NCBI GenBank assembly: GCA_017620205.1
Contig: JAFZQX010000034.1
Location: 1 to 64,000, forward strand
DNA: 64,000 bases
Direction of reading: 5' to 3'
DNA from: Clostridia bacterium
Lineage (GTDB): Bacteria > Bacillota > Clostridia > UMGS1883 > UMGS1540
Shown here one piece after another: positions 1 through 9,600 of this stretch; position 1 is the first letter of the stretch, and the number at the start of each line of letters is the position of its first letter. Position numbers and translations under genes: made by a program. The notes beneath the pieces were generated by a model. That model was not told the DNA's origin. It did no database searches and worked only from the letters and a program-made list of their open reading frames with translations.

Positions 1-72
1 CCTTTCTGCGTGGTTTTTGGTGGTACTTAAACTTTAACACAAAAAGTTTCTGTTCGCTACTTTTTTAGCCGA

Positions 73-108
73 CATATTTTTATATGAGTTTACTCGTATG
101 AAAATATG
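73..108. repeat. Imperfect palindrome (long hairpin)
   Basis: CATATTTT at 73-80 pairs with AAAATATG at 101-108, and ATATGAG (82-88) pairs with CTCGTAT (93-99) through one G-T pair and one mismatch. This gives a stem of about 15 pairs with a four-base loop. No T-tract follows on either strand, so it is not a typical terminator. Apart from this hairpin I see nothing else in bases 1-170, and no gene. Confidence 0.5.
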
Positions 109-170
109 CCGGAATGTAACACATCTATTGTAAACCTACATTTTTGCCGTTTATCTTATGCCGCTTTGTA

Positions 171-199
171 TTGACATAAATCATAATATATGTTACAAT
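171..199 (+). promoter_or_regulatory. Sigma-A promoter of the peptide-export operon
   Basis: TTGACA (171-176), a 17-base spacer and TACAAT (194-199), with the extended -10 dinucleotide TG at 191-192. Predicted transcription start is near 206, leaving a leader of about 165 bases before the first gene. Confidence 0.75.
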
Positions 200-276
200 A
201 AAAATAGTATAAAATCATATATAAGCAGTATTCAAACACACTGACGGTTCAGGTCAGCGCATTGTTTAAAAAAACC

Positions 277-321
277 GCCGCAGCATGTAGGAATATTTCC
301 ACTTGTTGCGGCTTGTTTTTT
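277..321 (+). terminator. Terminator-like hairpin in the operon leader (possible attenuator)
   Basis: GCCGCAGCA (277-285) pairs with TGTTGCGGC (304-312), with one G-T wobble, and an inner GT/AC extension. TTGTTTTTT follows (313-321). It lies between the promoter at 171-199 and the first gene at 370, so transcripts must read through it. A small CTGAC/GTCAG hairpin at 241-257 precedes it. Either an attenuator or a weak terminator of something upstream; the promoter position favours the first. Confidence 0.55.
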
Positions 322-369
322 CCCTATTTCCGGGTGACCCGTGACCGTAATTTCAGGAGGATATATAAG

Positions 370-1530
370 GTGAAGAAAAAAGTATTTTCTTTATTTTTAG
401 TAATTATATTGGCGTTTTGCACTTCATGCGCAAAGCCCGAGAATAAAACCGTTAAAATAGCTGTTATGGGAGATAAGGACAACTTTTATCCCGACTATTT
501 AAAGGGTATCGAAAAGGCAATAGACGAGTTAAATCAAGAATACGCCGGTAGCGGGTTTACCTTTGAATACACCGTCTGCGATGACAAGGGCAGCTACGAG
601 CTCGGCACGGAGGATATTGCAGAGCTTGACGATGACAAAAGCGTAACCGCCGTTATAGGCGCGGTTGATATGGATATAAACCGTACAGCGGCACATGTTT
701 TCGGTGAAAGCAACCGCCTTTTTATCGTTCCTCACGCCCTTTACGACAGCGTATATGAAAACAATAATTATGAAACCGTTTTGTCGCTCACGGTAACGGC
801 AAAAAAGATGGGACAAACGCTCGGCGCCGCGGCGTCAAACGAAACCGGCGCGAAAAGATGGGCCGTATGCACCGATGACGATGAGTTTTCAATGTCGGAA
901 ATGAGAGGATTTCTGGAAATTGATAAGACAAACGGCATAAAAATTGTTGACTGCTGCGATATTGTAACGCTGATGAGCGATTTTGACAAAGAAATAAACC
1001 GTCTTCAAAACCTCGGCGTTGAAGGTCTTGTTATGTTTCCGGGCGAGACATATTCTTCCGCGGAGCTGCTCTCCCTTGTTCAGAAAATCAGATGGGCGGC
1101 GCCCGGGATGGTTCTCATGGGCGACAGCAGTTTTGACGACAGCGCAACGATGCTTGCCGACCCCTCTCTTATTGAGGCAATGACGGGCTTTATTATTGTA
1201 ATAGAATTTCAAAAACAAAGCGATAACGCGGCGGAGGTCCAAGATGTTAACGAAAGAAGAGAAGCTTTCGCGGCAGAGCATGGCAGTAAATTTGACTATT
1301 GGTATCTGCACGCTTATAACATGACAAAGATGATAGGCGATGCGGCGGCACAAAACAACACTGCGGACGGCGCAGAAATCGCGCGTATTCTGCACAAAAA
1401 CGGATATGACGGTCTTTGCCAGAATTATGTCTTTGACAAAAACGGCTCGCAGCAGGTTTCGGTGATGCAGTATTATATTCTGCAAAGCGACGGCTCGGCA
1501 AGGGAGATAACGATAGACCAAAGGAGATAA
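370..1530 (+). CDS. Type 1 periplasmic-binding-fold lipoprotein
   Basis: A 386-residue lipoprotein. The GTG at 370 is chosen because AGGAGG (355-360) sits nine bases upstream and the product then begins with a lipoprotein signal, VKKKVFSLFLVIILAFCTSC, with lipidation expected at the Cys of FCTSC. The rest (KIAVMGDKDNFYPDYLKGIEKAID onward, with IGAVDMD, IVPHA and GLVMFPGE segments) resembles branched-chain amino-acid/Leu-Ile-Val type binding proteins of ABC importers or receptor domains. No importer permease or ATPase is nearby. It heads an operon of export genes, six bases before the adaptor gene, so it may act as a surface sensor or ligand trap for that system rather than in import. The fold assignment is fairly secure; the ligand is unknown. 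Confidence 0.75.
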   Translation: MKKKVFSLFLVIILAFCTSCAKPENKTVKIAVMGDKDNFYPDYLKGIEKAIDELNQEYAGSGFTFEYTVCDDKGSYELGTEDIAELDDDKSVTAVIGAVDMDINRTAAHVFGESNRLFIVPHALYDSVYENNNYETVLSLTVTAKKMGQTLGAAASNETGAKRWAVCTDDDEFSMSEMRGFLEIDKTNGIKIVDCCDIVTLMSDFDKEINRLQNLGVEGLVMFPGETYSSAELLSLVQKIRWAAPGMVLMGDSSFDDSATMLADPSLIEAMTGFIIVIEFQKQSDNAAEVQDVNERREAFAAEHGSKFDYWYLHAYNMTKMIGDAAAQNNTADGAEIARILHKNGYDGLCQNYVFDKNGSQQVSVMQYYILQSDGSAREITIDQRR

Positions 1531-1536
1531 CGGCAG

Positions 1537-2394
1537 ATGAGTGATTTATTCAGAAAAGAAGCGGTTGAAAACTATACGACAAACAGGGAAGCCACGCTCT
1601 CTGTAAGGGCAATTCCCGTAAGGTGGGTATTATACATAATCATTCTTATTTTATGCGTTACGCTCTTTTGCGTATGGCTTTTCGGCGGAACGGTATATGA
1701 ATCGGAAACGGTCAGGGGTATTGCATGGCCCAATAAAAGCTACGGCGATGTTTACGCCGAAAAAAGCGGCATAGTAGCAAAAACCACCGTATCCGTAGGA
1801 GATACGGTAGAGGCGGGAGATATTCTCGCTTTTATGCCGGACGAAGATATGCTTGGTGTACCGGAAGAAGAAAAAAACTATGAGGCGTATGACAGGGCGT
1901 CCGTAATACGCGCTAAAACAAACGGAATAGTCACATACATAATTGACAGAAACTCATATGTAAACGAGGGCGATTTGATAGCCGCCGTTATATCTTATGA
2001 CAAAAACGGAAATAACGATATTTTAACGGCTTTTGTGCCCGTTGAAAAAAGCTCTCTTATAGGTCTCGGTATGGAGGTTCAGATAATGCCCGATTACGCG
2101 CCGCGCGACAAGTACGGATATATAAGCGGCTTCGTTTCGGCAATTTCTGATTATCCTGTAACAGGAGAGCAGGTATATAATTCAAACAAGCAGCTTTATA
2201 TGTCCGGAATGGATTCTTCGGAAAGCTATATTGAAATTGAGGTTACAATGATGCGCAGCGCCGGTGAGGGAAGCCATCTTAAATGGTCAACCAAAACGGG
2301 GCGCGACATAACGGTAAAGCCCGGAACGCGCTGTGATATGGATATTATTCTCGACAAATACAGACCGTTTGACTGGCTGTTCAGGAGGGCGTAA
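1537..2394 (+). CDS. HlyD-like secretion adaptor of the peptide exporter
   Basis: A 285-residue protein with a short cytoplasmic N-terminus, one membrane segment (about residues 29-50) and a lipoyl-like beta region: YAEKSGIVAKTTVSVGDTVE followed by a second half-motif, AKTNGIVTYIIDRNSYVNEG. This is the paired biotinyl/lipoyl arrangement of HlyD-type membrane-fusion proteins, but it lacks a long coiled coil and is shorter than most. AAAGGAG precedes the ATG. Its last base is the first of the C39 transporter gene. The family is known to link ABC exporters to the cell envelope; here it resembles the NHLM-type bacteriocin secretion protein. The specific NHLM assignment is my inference from gene order. 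Confidence 0.75.
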   Translation: MSDLFRKEAVENYTTNREATLSVRAIPVRWVLYIIILILCVTLFCVWLFGGTVYESETVRGIAWPNKSYGDVYAEKSGIVAKTTVSVGDTVEAGDILAFMPDEDMLGVPEEEKNYEAYDRASVIRAKTNGIVTYIIDRNSYVNEGDLIAAVISYDKNGNNDILTAFVPVEKSSLIGLGMEVQIMPDYAPRDKYGYISGFVSAISDYPVTGEQVYNSNKQLYMSGMDSSESYIEIEVTMMRSAGEGSHLKWSTKTGRDITVKPGTRCDMDIILDKYRPFDWLFRRA

Positions 2395-4541
2395 TGAGCA
2401 AAATTAAAAAAGTACGCCCCATACTTCAAATGGAAACAACCGAATGCGGAGCCGCTTCGCTTGCTATGGTACTCGATTACTACGGCAAAAGCGTAACTCT
2501 TGAAGAGATGCGGCAGGATTGTTCCGTTTCAAGAAACGGCGTAAACGCGAAAAACATAGTGCTTGCGGCGGGGCTCCACGGACTTGAGGCAAACCCCGTA
2601 AGGATTGAGGCCGACGAAGCACAAGAGCTTCAATTGCCCGCAATTATACACTGGAACATGAACCACTTTCTTGTCCTTTGCGGCTTTAGCAAAAAGGGCG
2701 TTGTAATTGCGGATCCCGCAGACGGAAAGCGGACTGTTTCGTATGCGGAATTTTCAAAATCGTTTACAGGGGTTGCGATTGAGTTTGAGCCCTCTGGGGA
2801 ATTTGAGAAAAACGGAAAGCGCCAAAAGAAGAATTACTTTGTTTTAAACACCACAAAACGCTATTTTTCCTCGGTTTTATACATACTCATCACCGAAATC
2901 ATAGTGATGATAAGTGCGGTTTCGGTTTTGTTTTTAAACTCGATATTTATTGACAAAATACTTATCTCGGGCAACACAAAAAACCTCTTAAATATACTGA
3001 GCGTGCTTTTGTTTGCCGGGATTATCTCGGTCATGACGATGATTTTAAATATCGCTATAAAAAAACGCGCCGGACGGCTTTTGAATATTGACATAAACAC
3101 AGGCTTTATAGAGCATATTCTCCGTCTGCCGATTGATTTTTTCAAAAACAGAAACGAGGGTGACCTTGCAAACAGGCAAAACGCGAATATGGATATGGGC
3201 CGGAATCTCGCGGAAACCGTTATGCCCATACCTGCAAGCATTATGCAGATAATAATATACATAGTCCTTGCGCTTTTCTATGATATAAACGTTGCGGTTT
3301 TTGCAGCCATATGTTCCGTTTTAAATATCCTCGTTATGATATTTACTTCAAAGGATTATAACGAGAAAATCATGCCGTATAACCGCGATATGGGTAAAAT
3401 GCAGGGCGAGATTTCAAGCGTTGTCGATAAGATTGAAACAATCAAATCCTGCGGCATAGAGGACGGCATTTTTATGCGCCTTATGTCTATGGGTACGAAA
3501 ATTGCAAACGGAAAAATTCAAATCGATAAAACCGGTTTGCTATACTCCAACCTGTTTTCTTACTTAAATGCGTTTAGCTCTGCGTTTATACTTATAAACG
3601 GTATTATCCGCATTTTCCAGGGATATATGACAACCGGTATGCTTATAGCCGCGCAAGCCGTTGTTGTCGCTTTGATGACGCCTGTCGGCACAACGGTAAA
3701 TTCCGCTATTGCCATTCAGACGCTCCGCGGCGAGGTTCAGAGAACGGACGATGTAATGAACTACCGCCGCGACAATAAGTTTCTTGCTGATAATGACAAA
3801 GCGGAGCAGCGCAGCTCCATAACGGGAGATATCGACCTTGATGGTGTGACATTTTCATATAATCCCCTTGATACGCCCGTAATAAACGATTTTAATCTGC
3901 ATATAAAAAAAGGTCAGCTTATTGCCGTAACGGGCGCGTCCGGCAGCGGCAAATCAACGGTCGCAAAGCTTATAGCGGGTATCTATTCGCCTCAAAACGG
4001 AAAAATCCTCTTTGACGGCATGGAGCTTTCGGAAATAAACCACCTCTATTTCTATTCCAAGGTCGCTATGGTCAGCCAGAACACGCGCCTTTTTGAAGGC
4101 AGTATTACGGATAACATAACAATGTGGGACGAAAGCATAGAATACGAGGATATAACAGCCGCGGCAAAGGCGGCTTGCATTCACGAAGAAATAATATGCA
4201 GGAAAAACGGTTACGCCGAAGCCGTAGCCGAAAACGGCACAAACTTCTCGGGCGGTCAGCGCCAGCGTATCGAGATAGCGCGCGCTCTCGCGAAAAAGCC
4301 CAGAATACTTATACTTGATGAGGCTACAAGCGCACTTGATACAATCACCGAAAGCAAAATTGCAAAAAACATAAAGGCGCTCGGTATAACCTGCGTAATA
4401 GTTGCGCACAGGCTTTCAACCATTGTTGACTGCGATGAGATATTAGTCCTTGAAAACGGCAAAATAAAAGAGCGCGGTACGCACAGCTCGCTTATGGAGC
4501 AAGAAGGTCTTTATTACCGTCTCAGAAGGAGTGACAGCTGA
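2394..4541 (+). CDS. C39 peptidase-containing ABC exporter (double-glycine peptide processing)
   Basis: A 715-residue ABC exporter in three parts. Residues 1-135 are a C39 peptidase with Gln12, catalytic Cys18 (in METTECGAASLAM), His91 and Asp107 all visible. Residues 160-440 form an ABC-type transmembrane domain. The C-terminal ATPase has Walker A GASGSGKST (514-522), signature FSGGQRQR (about 618-625), a Walker B/D-loop in LILDEATSALD and an H-loop in VAHRLST. C39 domains cut peptide leaders after Gly-Gly during export. The obvious substrate is the 51-residue double-glycine peptide at the end of this operon. It starts on the last base of the adaptor gene and its last base overlaps the next transporter, showing tight coupling. 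It resembles the NHLM ABC1 family. Confidence 0.9.
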   Translation: MSKIKKVRPILQMETTECGAASLAMVLDYYGKSVTLEEMRQDCSVSRNGVNAKNIVLAAGLHGLEANPVRIEADEAQELQLPAIIHWNMNHFLVLCGFSKKGVVIADPADGKRTVSYAEFSKSFTGVAIEFEPSGEFEKNGKRQKKNYFVLNTTKRYFSSVLYILITEIIVMISAVSVLFLNSIFIDKILISGNTKNLLNILSVLLFAGIISVMTMILNIAIKKRAGRLLNIDINTGFIEHILRLPIDFFKNRNEGDLANRQNANMDMGRNLAETVMPIPASIMQIIIYIVLALFYDINVAVFAAICSVLNILVMIFTSKDYNEKIMPYNRDMGKMQGEISSVVDKIETIKSCGIEDGIFMRLMSMGTKIANGKIQIDKTGLLYSNLFSYLNAFSSAFILINGIIRIFQGYMTTGMLIAAQAVVVALMTPVGTTVNSAIAIQTLRGEVQRTDDVMNYRRDNKFLADNDKAEQRSSITGDIDLDGVTFSYNPLDTPVINDFNLHIKKGQLIAVTGASGSGKSTVAKLIAGIYSPQNGKILFDGMELSEINHLYFYSKVAMVSQNTRLFEGSITDNITMWDESIEYEDITAAAKAACIHEEIICRKNGYAEAVAENGTNFSGGQRQRIEIARALAKKPRILILDEATSALDTITESKIAKNIKALGITCVIVAHRLSTIVDCDEILVLENGKIKERGTHSSLMEQEGLYYRLRRSDS

Positions 4542-6670
4542 TGGAAAACAAAGATTACCAAAAAGAAATTGAAAAAATCCGTCAGCAGGAAAGAGAGGAA
4601 ACGCTCCGCGCCATAGAAAATCTGGAGTCGGTTTTTTCAGACAAGCACAGCTACGACGGTATAAACGCCGTTTTACACTTTTTCCACGAGAAAATATTAG
4701 TGGATAAAAACCTGCCGCTTTCAAAACAGCTTGAGGAAATTGAAGAGCGCGCCAATATAAAAATGCGCTACATTGAGCTTGAGCACGGTTGGTACAAATC
4801 CGCTGTTATTCCGCTGCTTGTCAACACTCTTGACGGGCGCCATCTCGCGATTATCCCCGATATAAGCGGCCGCTGTTTTTACATAGAAAACGGCAAAAGA
4901 ATAAGAGTTACAAAAGAGAGAGCAAAGTATTTTTCCGACAATGCGCTTTGTTTTTATAAAAGCGCCGGCACCGAAAAAGTAGGCTTTAAAGAATTTGCTT
5001 CGTTTTTCTTAAAGAGCATAACGCTAAAGGACGCTTTAAACCTCATTTTAATATGCGCTCTTGCGACAATAGCGGGGCTTATGTTGCCCTGGGCAAACAG
5101 CTTTATATTTGCGCACGTTGTGCCGTCGGGAAACACAAAGGCGATAATCCCGACAGCATCGCTTTTGTTCTCGGCTATATCCGTAGCGGCTATTATGCGG
5201 CTTTTGCAGTCGTTTATAATAAGCAATACGATGCAGAGAGCCGATACATATATTCAAAGCGGCATTTTTTCAAAGCTGCTTATGCTGAAACCCGAATTTT
5301 TTAAGAAAGTTAAGGCGGGCGAACTGTCACGAATGGTAATAGAGTTTTCCGACCTTTCGAGAATAATATCGGTAGAGAGCATAAGCGCGCTTATCGGAAT
5401 AGTTTTATCGTTTGTTTATCTGTTTCAGATACATTTTTACGCGCCGCAGCTTACCGGATTTGTTATACTCATATCCGTAATTCTTTTGGCAATAATGATA
5501 GCGGCAGGCAGAATAAGCGCCAAATGGATGCGCGAATATTCACGGTCTATGTCGTCCATGGCAGGCTTTTGTTACGAGCTTTTTTCGGGTATTGAGCACA
5601 TAAAGCTCGGCGGTGCGGAAGCGCGCATGATAAAACGCTGGAGCGAGCATTATGCCGAAACGGCGGAGCATGAAGAAAAGCCCGCGATGCTTGAATTTCT
5701 GCCCGTTATATACAAGGTTTTAACCGTTGCGGGAACGTTTTTTATATTCCTTTTGGGTTCAAAACTGGAAGCGTCAAATTATATAGCATTTTCGGCTTCA
5801 TACGGCGCATATATAGCCGCGTTTTTGGGCGCGGGCACAGTTGTTCAGGCTGTATCGCAGTTTCGCTCGTCCTATGAGCTTGTAAAGCCGATACTTACAG
5901 CCGAATGCGAAGACTACGGAAGCGGAAAGAGAAAGATTAAAAAATCAAACGGCGATATTCAAATACTTGATTTAAATTTCCGTTACAGCGAGGATCTCCC
6001 CCTTGTCATAAAACAGCTGTCGCTTGATATAAAAAGCGGCGAGAGCGTAGGCATCATAGGTCCTTCGGGCAGCGGCAAGACAACTCTTATAAGGCTTATA
6101 TTGGGTTTTGAAAGCTATGACGCGGGCTCAATTACCGTAGACGGAATAGATTTACGAGAGCTTGACCTTAAAAGCTACCGCCGTACGGTAGGTATGGTGC
6201 TTCAAAACGACGGCCTTTTAAACGGCGATATATACACAAATATCACAATCGGCAAAATAGACGCGACGGCGGACGAGGTAAACGAAGCCGTAGACAAAGC
6301 GGGACTCCGCGAGGATATTGACGCTTTGCCGATGGGTCTTTACACCCGCATAGGCGCGGAAAACGGAACGCTCTCTGGCGGACAGGTACAAAGAATTTTA
6401 ATTGCCAGAGCGCTTTTAAAAGACCCGTCAATAATTATATTTGATGAAGCGACAAGCGCGCTTGACAATATAACGCAGGCGAAAATAACAAAAACCCTGG
6501 AAGATGCCAAATGCACTAAAATTATAGTAGCGCACAGACTTTCAACAATCAAAAACTGCGATAAAATAGTAGTGCTTGAAGGGGGCAGAATTGTGCAGCA
6601 GGGCACATTTGAAGAGCTTAAAAATGAGGAAGGATTATTTAAAGAACTCATTAAAAAACAAACAATATAA
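4541..6670 (+). CDS. Second ABC exporter subunit with N-terminal extension (NHLM ABC2-like)
   Basis: A 709-residue ABC transporter without a peptidase. Residues 1-160 are a soluble extension, starting with a charged helix and continuing into a mixed region (YKSAVIPLLVNTLDGRHLAI). A transmembrane domain covers about 165-440. The ATPase has GPSGSGKTT, LSGGQVQR, IIFDEATSALD and VAHRLST, all intact. This layout, directly downstream of a C39 transporter, is typical of the second transporter of NHLM-type bacteriocin systems. It probably forms a heterodimer or a parallel exporter with its neighbour. The extension is where a C39-like domain might be expected, but I see no Cys-His pair, so it is unlikely to cleave. 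Its function is inferred from context. Confidence 0.8.
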   Translation: MENKDYQKEIEKIRQQEREETLRAIENLESVFSDKHSYDGINAVLHFFHEKILVDKNLPLSKQLEEIEERANIKMRYIELEHGWYKSAVIPLLVNTLDGRHLAIIPDISGRCFYIENGKRIRVTKERAKYFSDNALCFYKSAGTEKVGFKEFASFFLKSITLKDALNLILICALATIAGLMLPWANSFIFAHVVPSGNTKAIIPTASLLFSAISVAAIMRLLQSFIISNTMQRADTYIQSGIFSKLLMLKPEFFKKVKAGELSRMVIEFSDLSRIISVESISALIGIVLSFVYLFQIHFYAPQLTGFVILISVILLAIMIAAGRISAKWMREYSRSMSSMAGFCYELFSGIEHIKLGGAEARMIKRWSEHYAETAEHEEKPAMLEFLPVIYKVLTVAGTFFIFLLGSKLEASNYIAFSASYGAYIAAFLGAGTVVQAVSQFRSSYELVKPILTAECEDYGSGKRKIKKSNGDIQILDLNFRYSEDLPLVIKQLSLDIKSGESVGIIGPSGSGKTTLIRLILGFESYDAGSITVDGIDLRELDLKSYRRTVGMVLQNDGLLNGDIYTNITIGKIDATADEVNEAVDKAGLREDIDALPMGLYTRIGAENGTLSGGQVQRILIARALLKDPSIIIFDEATSALDNITQAKITKTLEDAKCTKIIVAHRLSTIKNCDKIVVLEGGRIVQQGTFEELKNEEGLFKELIKKQTI

Positions 6671-6685
6671 TTGAGGAGGAAATTT

Positions 6686-9600
6686 ATGAAAAGGACACTG
6701 AAAAAACTGACATCATCATTGCTGATACTTACGTTATTTTTGACGTTTGTACAGCTGCCGGCAATCGCGGAAAAGGGCTTAACCAATCTGCCCGAGGTTG
6801 AAATTGATGAGACAATTCTCCAAAGCGATGTCTTTTATCTCGCGACAACTTCCGCAAAACTGCAGGAAGGCGCAAATGAGAGATACCTTTTGAGAGTTGC
6901 CAGGGGCGGTAACGCCGAGAGCGAGTCGGGTGTAAACATCAAGATTTCCGATGTGACCGCAAAATACGGACGCGACTACACCGTATCCGTATACGGCACG
7001 GATGAAACGGTGCAAAACGCAGAGGACAGACCTTCGCTTATGGAAATGATGGAAGGCGAGGAGTATTCCCAGAGCGAGCTTAAAACCGATGAGGAATTCT
7101 ACGGCATGATGGCGGAAGACCCCGATCTTCAAGCTCAGACCGAAGAAGCTATGCAGGGCGCAATTGATTATATCGAGGATGCGAGTGGTCTGAATGACAC
7201 GGCTCCTGCAGACACACCTAAGGAAGCATCCTCCGATTACGACGAGGTTTCAAGGCTTTATTCGGGTCAGGGCGGTTATCCGCAGAAGCTTTCTTCATCA
7301 ACCGACACCATGCAGCAGATACAGCAGATGGCAAACGTTGTAACGGACGCGGTTATAGGCGCTGACCTTACAATAAACTTTGAAGCGGGCGAAAAAGAGA
7401 AATATCTTGTTATCGACGTTATCGACAACAGCGAAAGCGACGGCGACAGATATTTTTATCTCATGCTCGGCGCGCCTTACGGCACAACGACAAACAGTGC
7501 GGCTTCAAGCTGTGCGGTAACTATCGCTGATGACGAAGAGCATATAAACGCAAAGATAGCCTTTTCGGAGGCTTCCTATACGGCGGACGGCGATAATCTG
7601 CAGATTACCGTAACGCGCGAGGGCGCTATGAATGCTATGGTAGTAGCACACCTTACGTCAGACGCGGGTACGGCAGTTGCGGGACGTGACTTCTCCCCCG
7701 TTGACAAAGAGCTTTCGTTCCCGTTCGGTATAACAAAGCAGACCGTTGATATTCCTATAAGACACGATTATCTTTCGGAGACCGCGACCTTTACGCTGAA
7801 GCTTGAAGGCGTAGAGGGCTGCGAAGCGGGCGAAGATGCAACCGTTACAATAACCCCGGCGGGCGTATCTCTCATGTCTGAAGACGGAGATGACACCGTA
7901 GAACTCATGGCTGAAAAAGCGTATTCCGTAACGGATATTGTGACCGGCAACGGACTTACCGTAAGTTCACCGTCCTTAAATGGAGAGTCGGAATACTTCG
8001 ACGGCGCAAACGGCTGGCGCGACGGAAGTCACTGGGGAATGATGTGGGACGAAAGCAGATGGTTTTATGACCCGACGGGCACGGTTGCCGCATGCTGGAA
8101 CCTCAATAACGGCAGCGGCTATGATACGGCCGGCGTTCAGGTTGACTGGTCAAGAACAGGCTCCTGCGCCAATATGGTACTCGGCTTTGCTACAAATCTC
8201 GACTGGGGTGTTTGGAGCACAACATCGGGAGACAATGCTTACAGCAGTAAAAACAACTTCGGCAGACATACGGAGAATTTCTTTACAAAGTATTCAACTT
8301 CAAAGCGCGTCTGCTTCTACAACCAGGCGGGCTGCGAAGACTGTAACTGGCTTGATATTTACAGCATAAAACCGATTTACAGACCGTTTGAGATAAATCT
8401 TCAGGCAGCCGATTCTCTCCAGTTCCTTAATGAAAACGGAACTAAGAGCACATGGGATGAAGCTACAAAAATGATTTTATCCGGCTCCAACAACCAAAAT
8501 AACAACTATATCGTAAAATATACAAAAGACGGATTGAATGTTGTTTCACTGGTACAGCCCGATACAACTTATACAACTGTTACAGGCGCAAAACTCGTTG
8601 ACGGCGGCTGGACGAAAAATATAAGTCTTTCGGGCAGCGATATAAGCAATACAAAATCATTTAAAATGGACAGAAGCTGGATCGAGAACAATATAGGCTA
8701 TATAAGCTTTAAAACCAATCAGGTAGCAGAATTTTGCAACAGTAATACGAACTACTACGGCCTTAAGGGCGTTATGTATATAAAGCCTACCTTTGCCTAT
8801 AAGGACGCCAAGGTAGTTGTTAAAGTGCCCTCGGGTACTAACTTCGGTTACTTCAAAATAAGCGGACAAGACAAGAATATAACAAGCGACACAGCTTATA
8901 ACTATCACAGAGGCGATATTTTAAAACTCGATACGGTAATGCGTAACGAGTATAAGGATATGTATGAGCCTGCAGGCTACAAGCTCAGTATTAAGCAAAA
9001 CGAGAGCGATACATACTGGATAAGACGTGATGTTATTATCCCTTACGATGATATAAGCGGAAACAGATACGTTGACGAAACCAAGAGATTAAAGTACGGC
9101 TATTATGAAATAACCCCTATCTTCCAGAGAAAAGGCAACGCCATAGCCGTAAGAGTTAAGGCTTCGGATGTTTCAAAGTTTGATCCGAATTACGGATTTA
9201 TGAAAGCGGCTGTTGTAACAGACGTAACAGTCGGCGATGTTTTATACAAGGAATATATCGTTAATGCCAATGTTAAAAACGGTAAAATCTACACGGTCGG
9301 AGCAAAACTCGCATCTTCGGCAGGCGACAAAGCGTACATAAACTGGAAAGAAGCGGGAAGCAGCAAGGTATATGCGGGCGACATGTTCTATCACAGAGCT
9401 ACCGGCAGCAAGGAGGATAATATTATCACGGTGTCGGTAGAAACGGGCGCAAAAGCGAATATGTATGAAACGCTTGAAGGCAATATCATAAGACCTGCAT
9501 ATAATATGCAAAGTCACGATACGAGCGCTCTCAAAAACGCACCCATAAAGGGAGCGATAGTTTCTGTCGGCAGTGATTATGCCGTAACAGACACAAACGG

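Noticed and set aside
262-369. N-terminal extension of the first gene back to 262
   Set aside because: The extension runs through the leader hairpin, has no ribosome site and would bury the lipoprotein signal. GTG 370 has AGGAGG.
889-1521. Long minus-strand frame (210 codons) opposite the binding-protein gene
   Set aside because: It is fully antisense to a gene with signal peptide, ribosome site and family match, and its own translation shows no recognisable domain.
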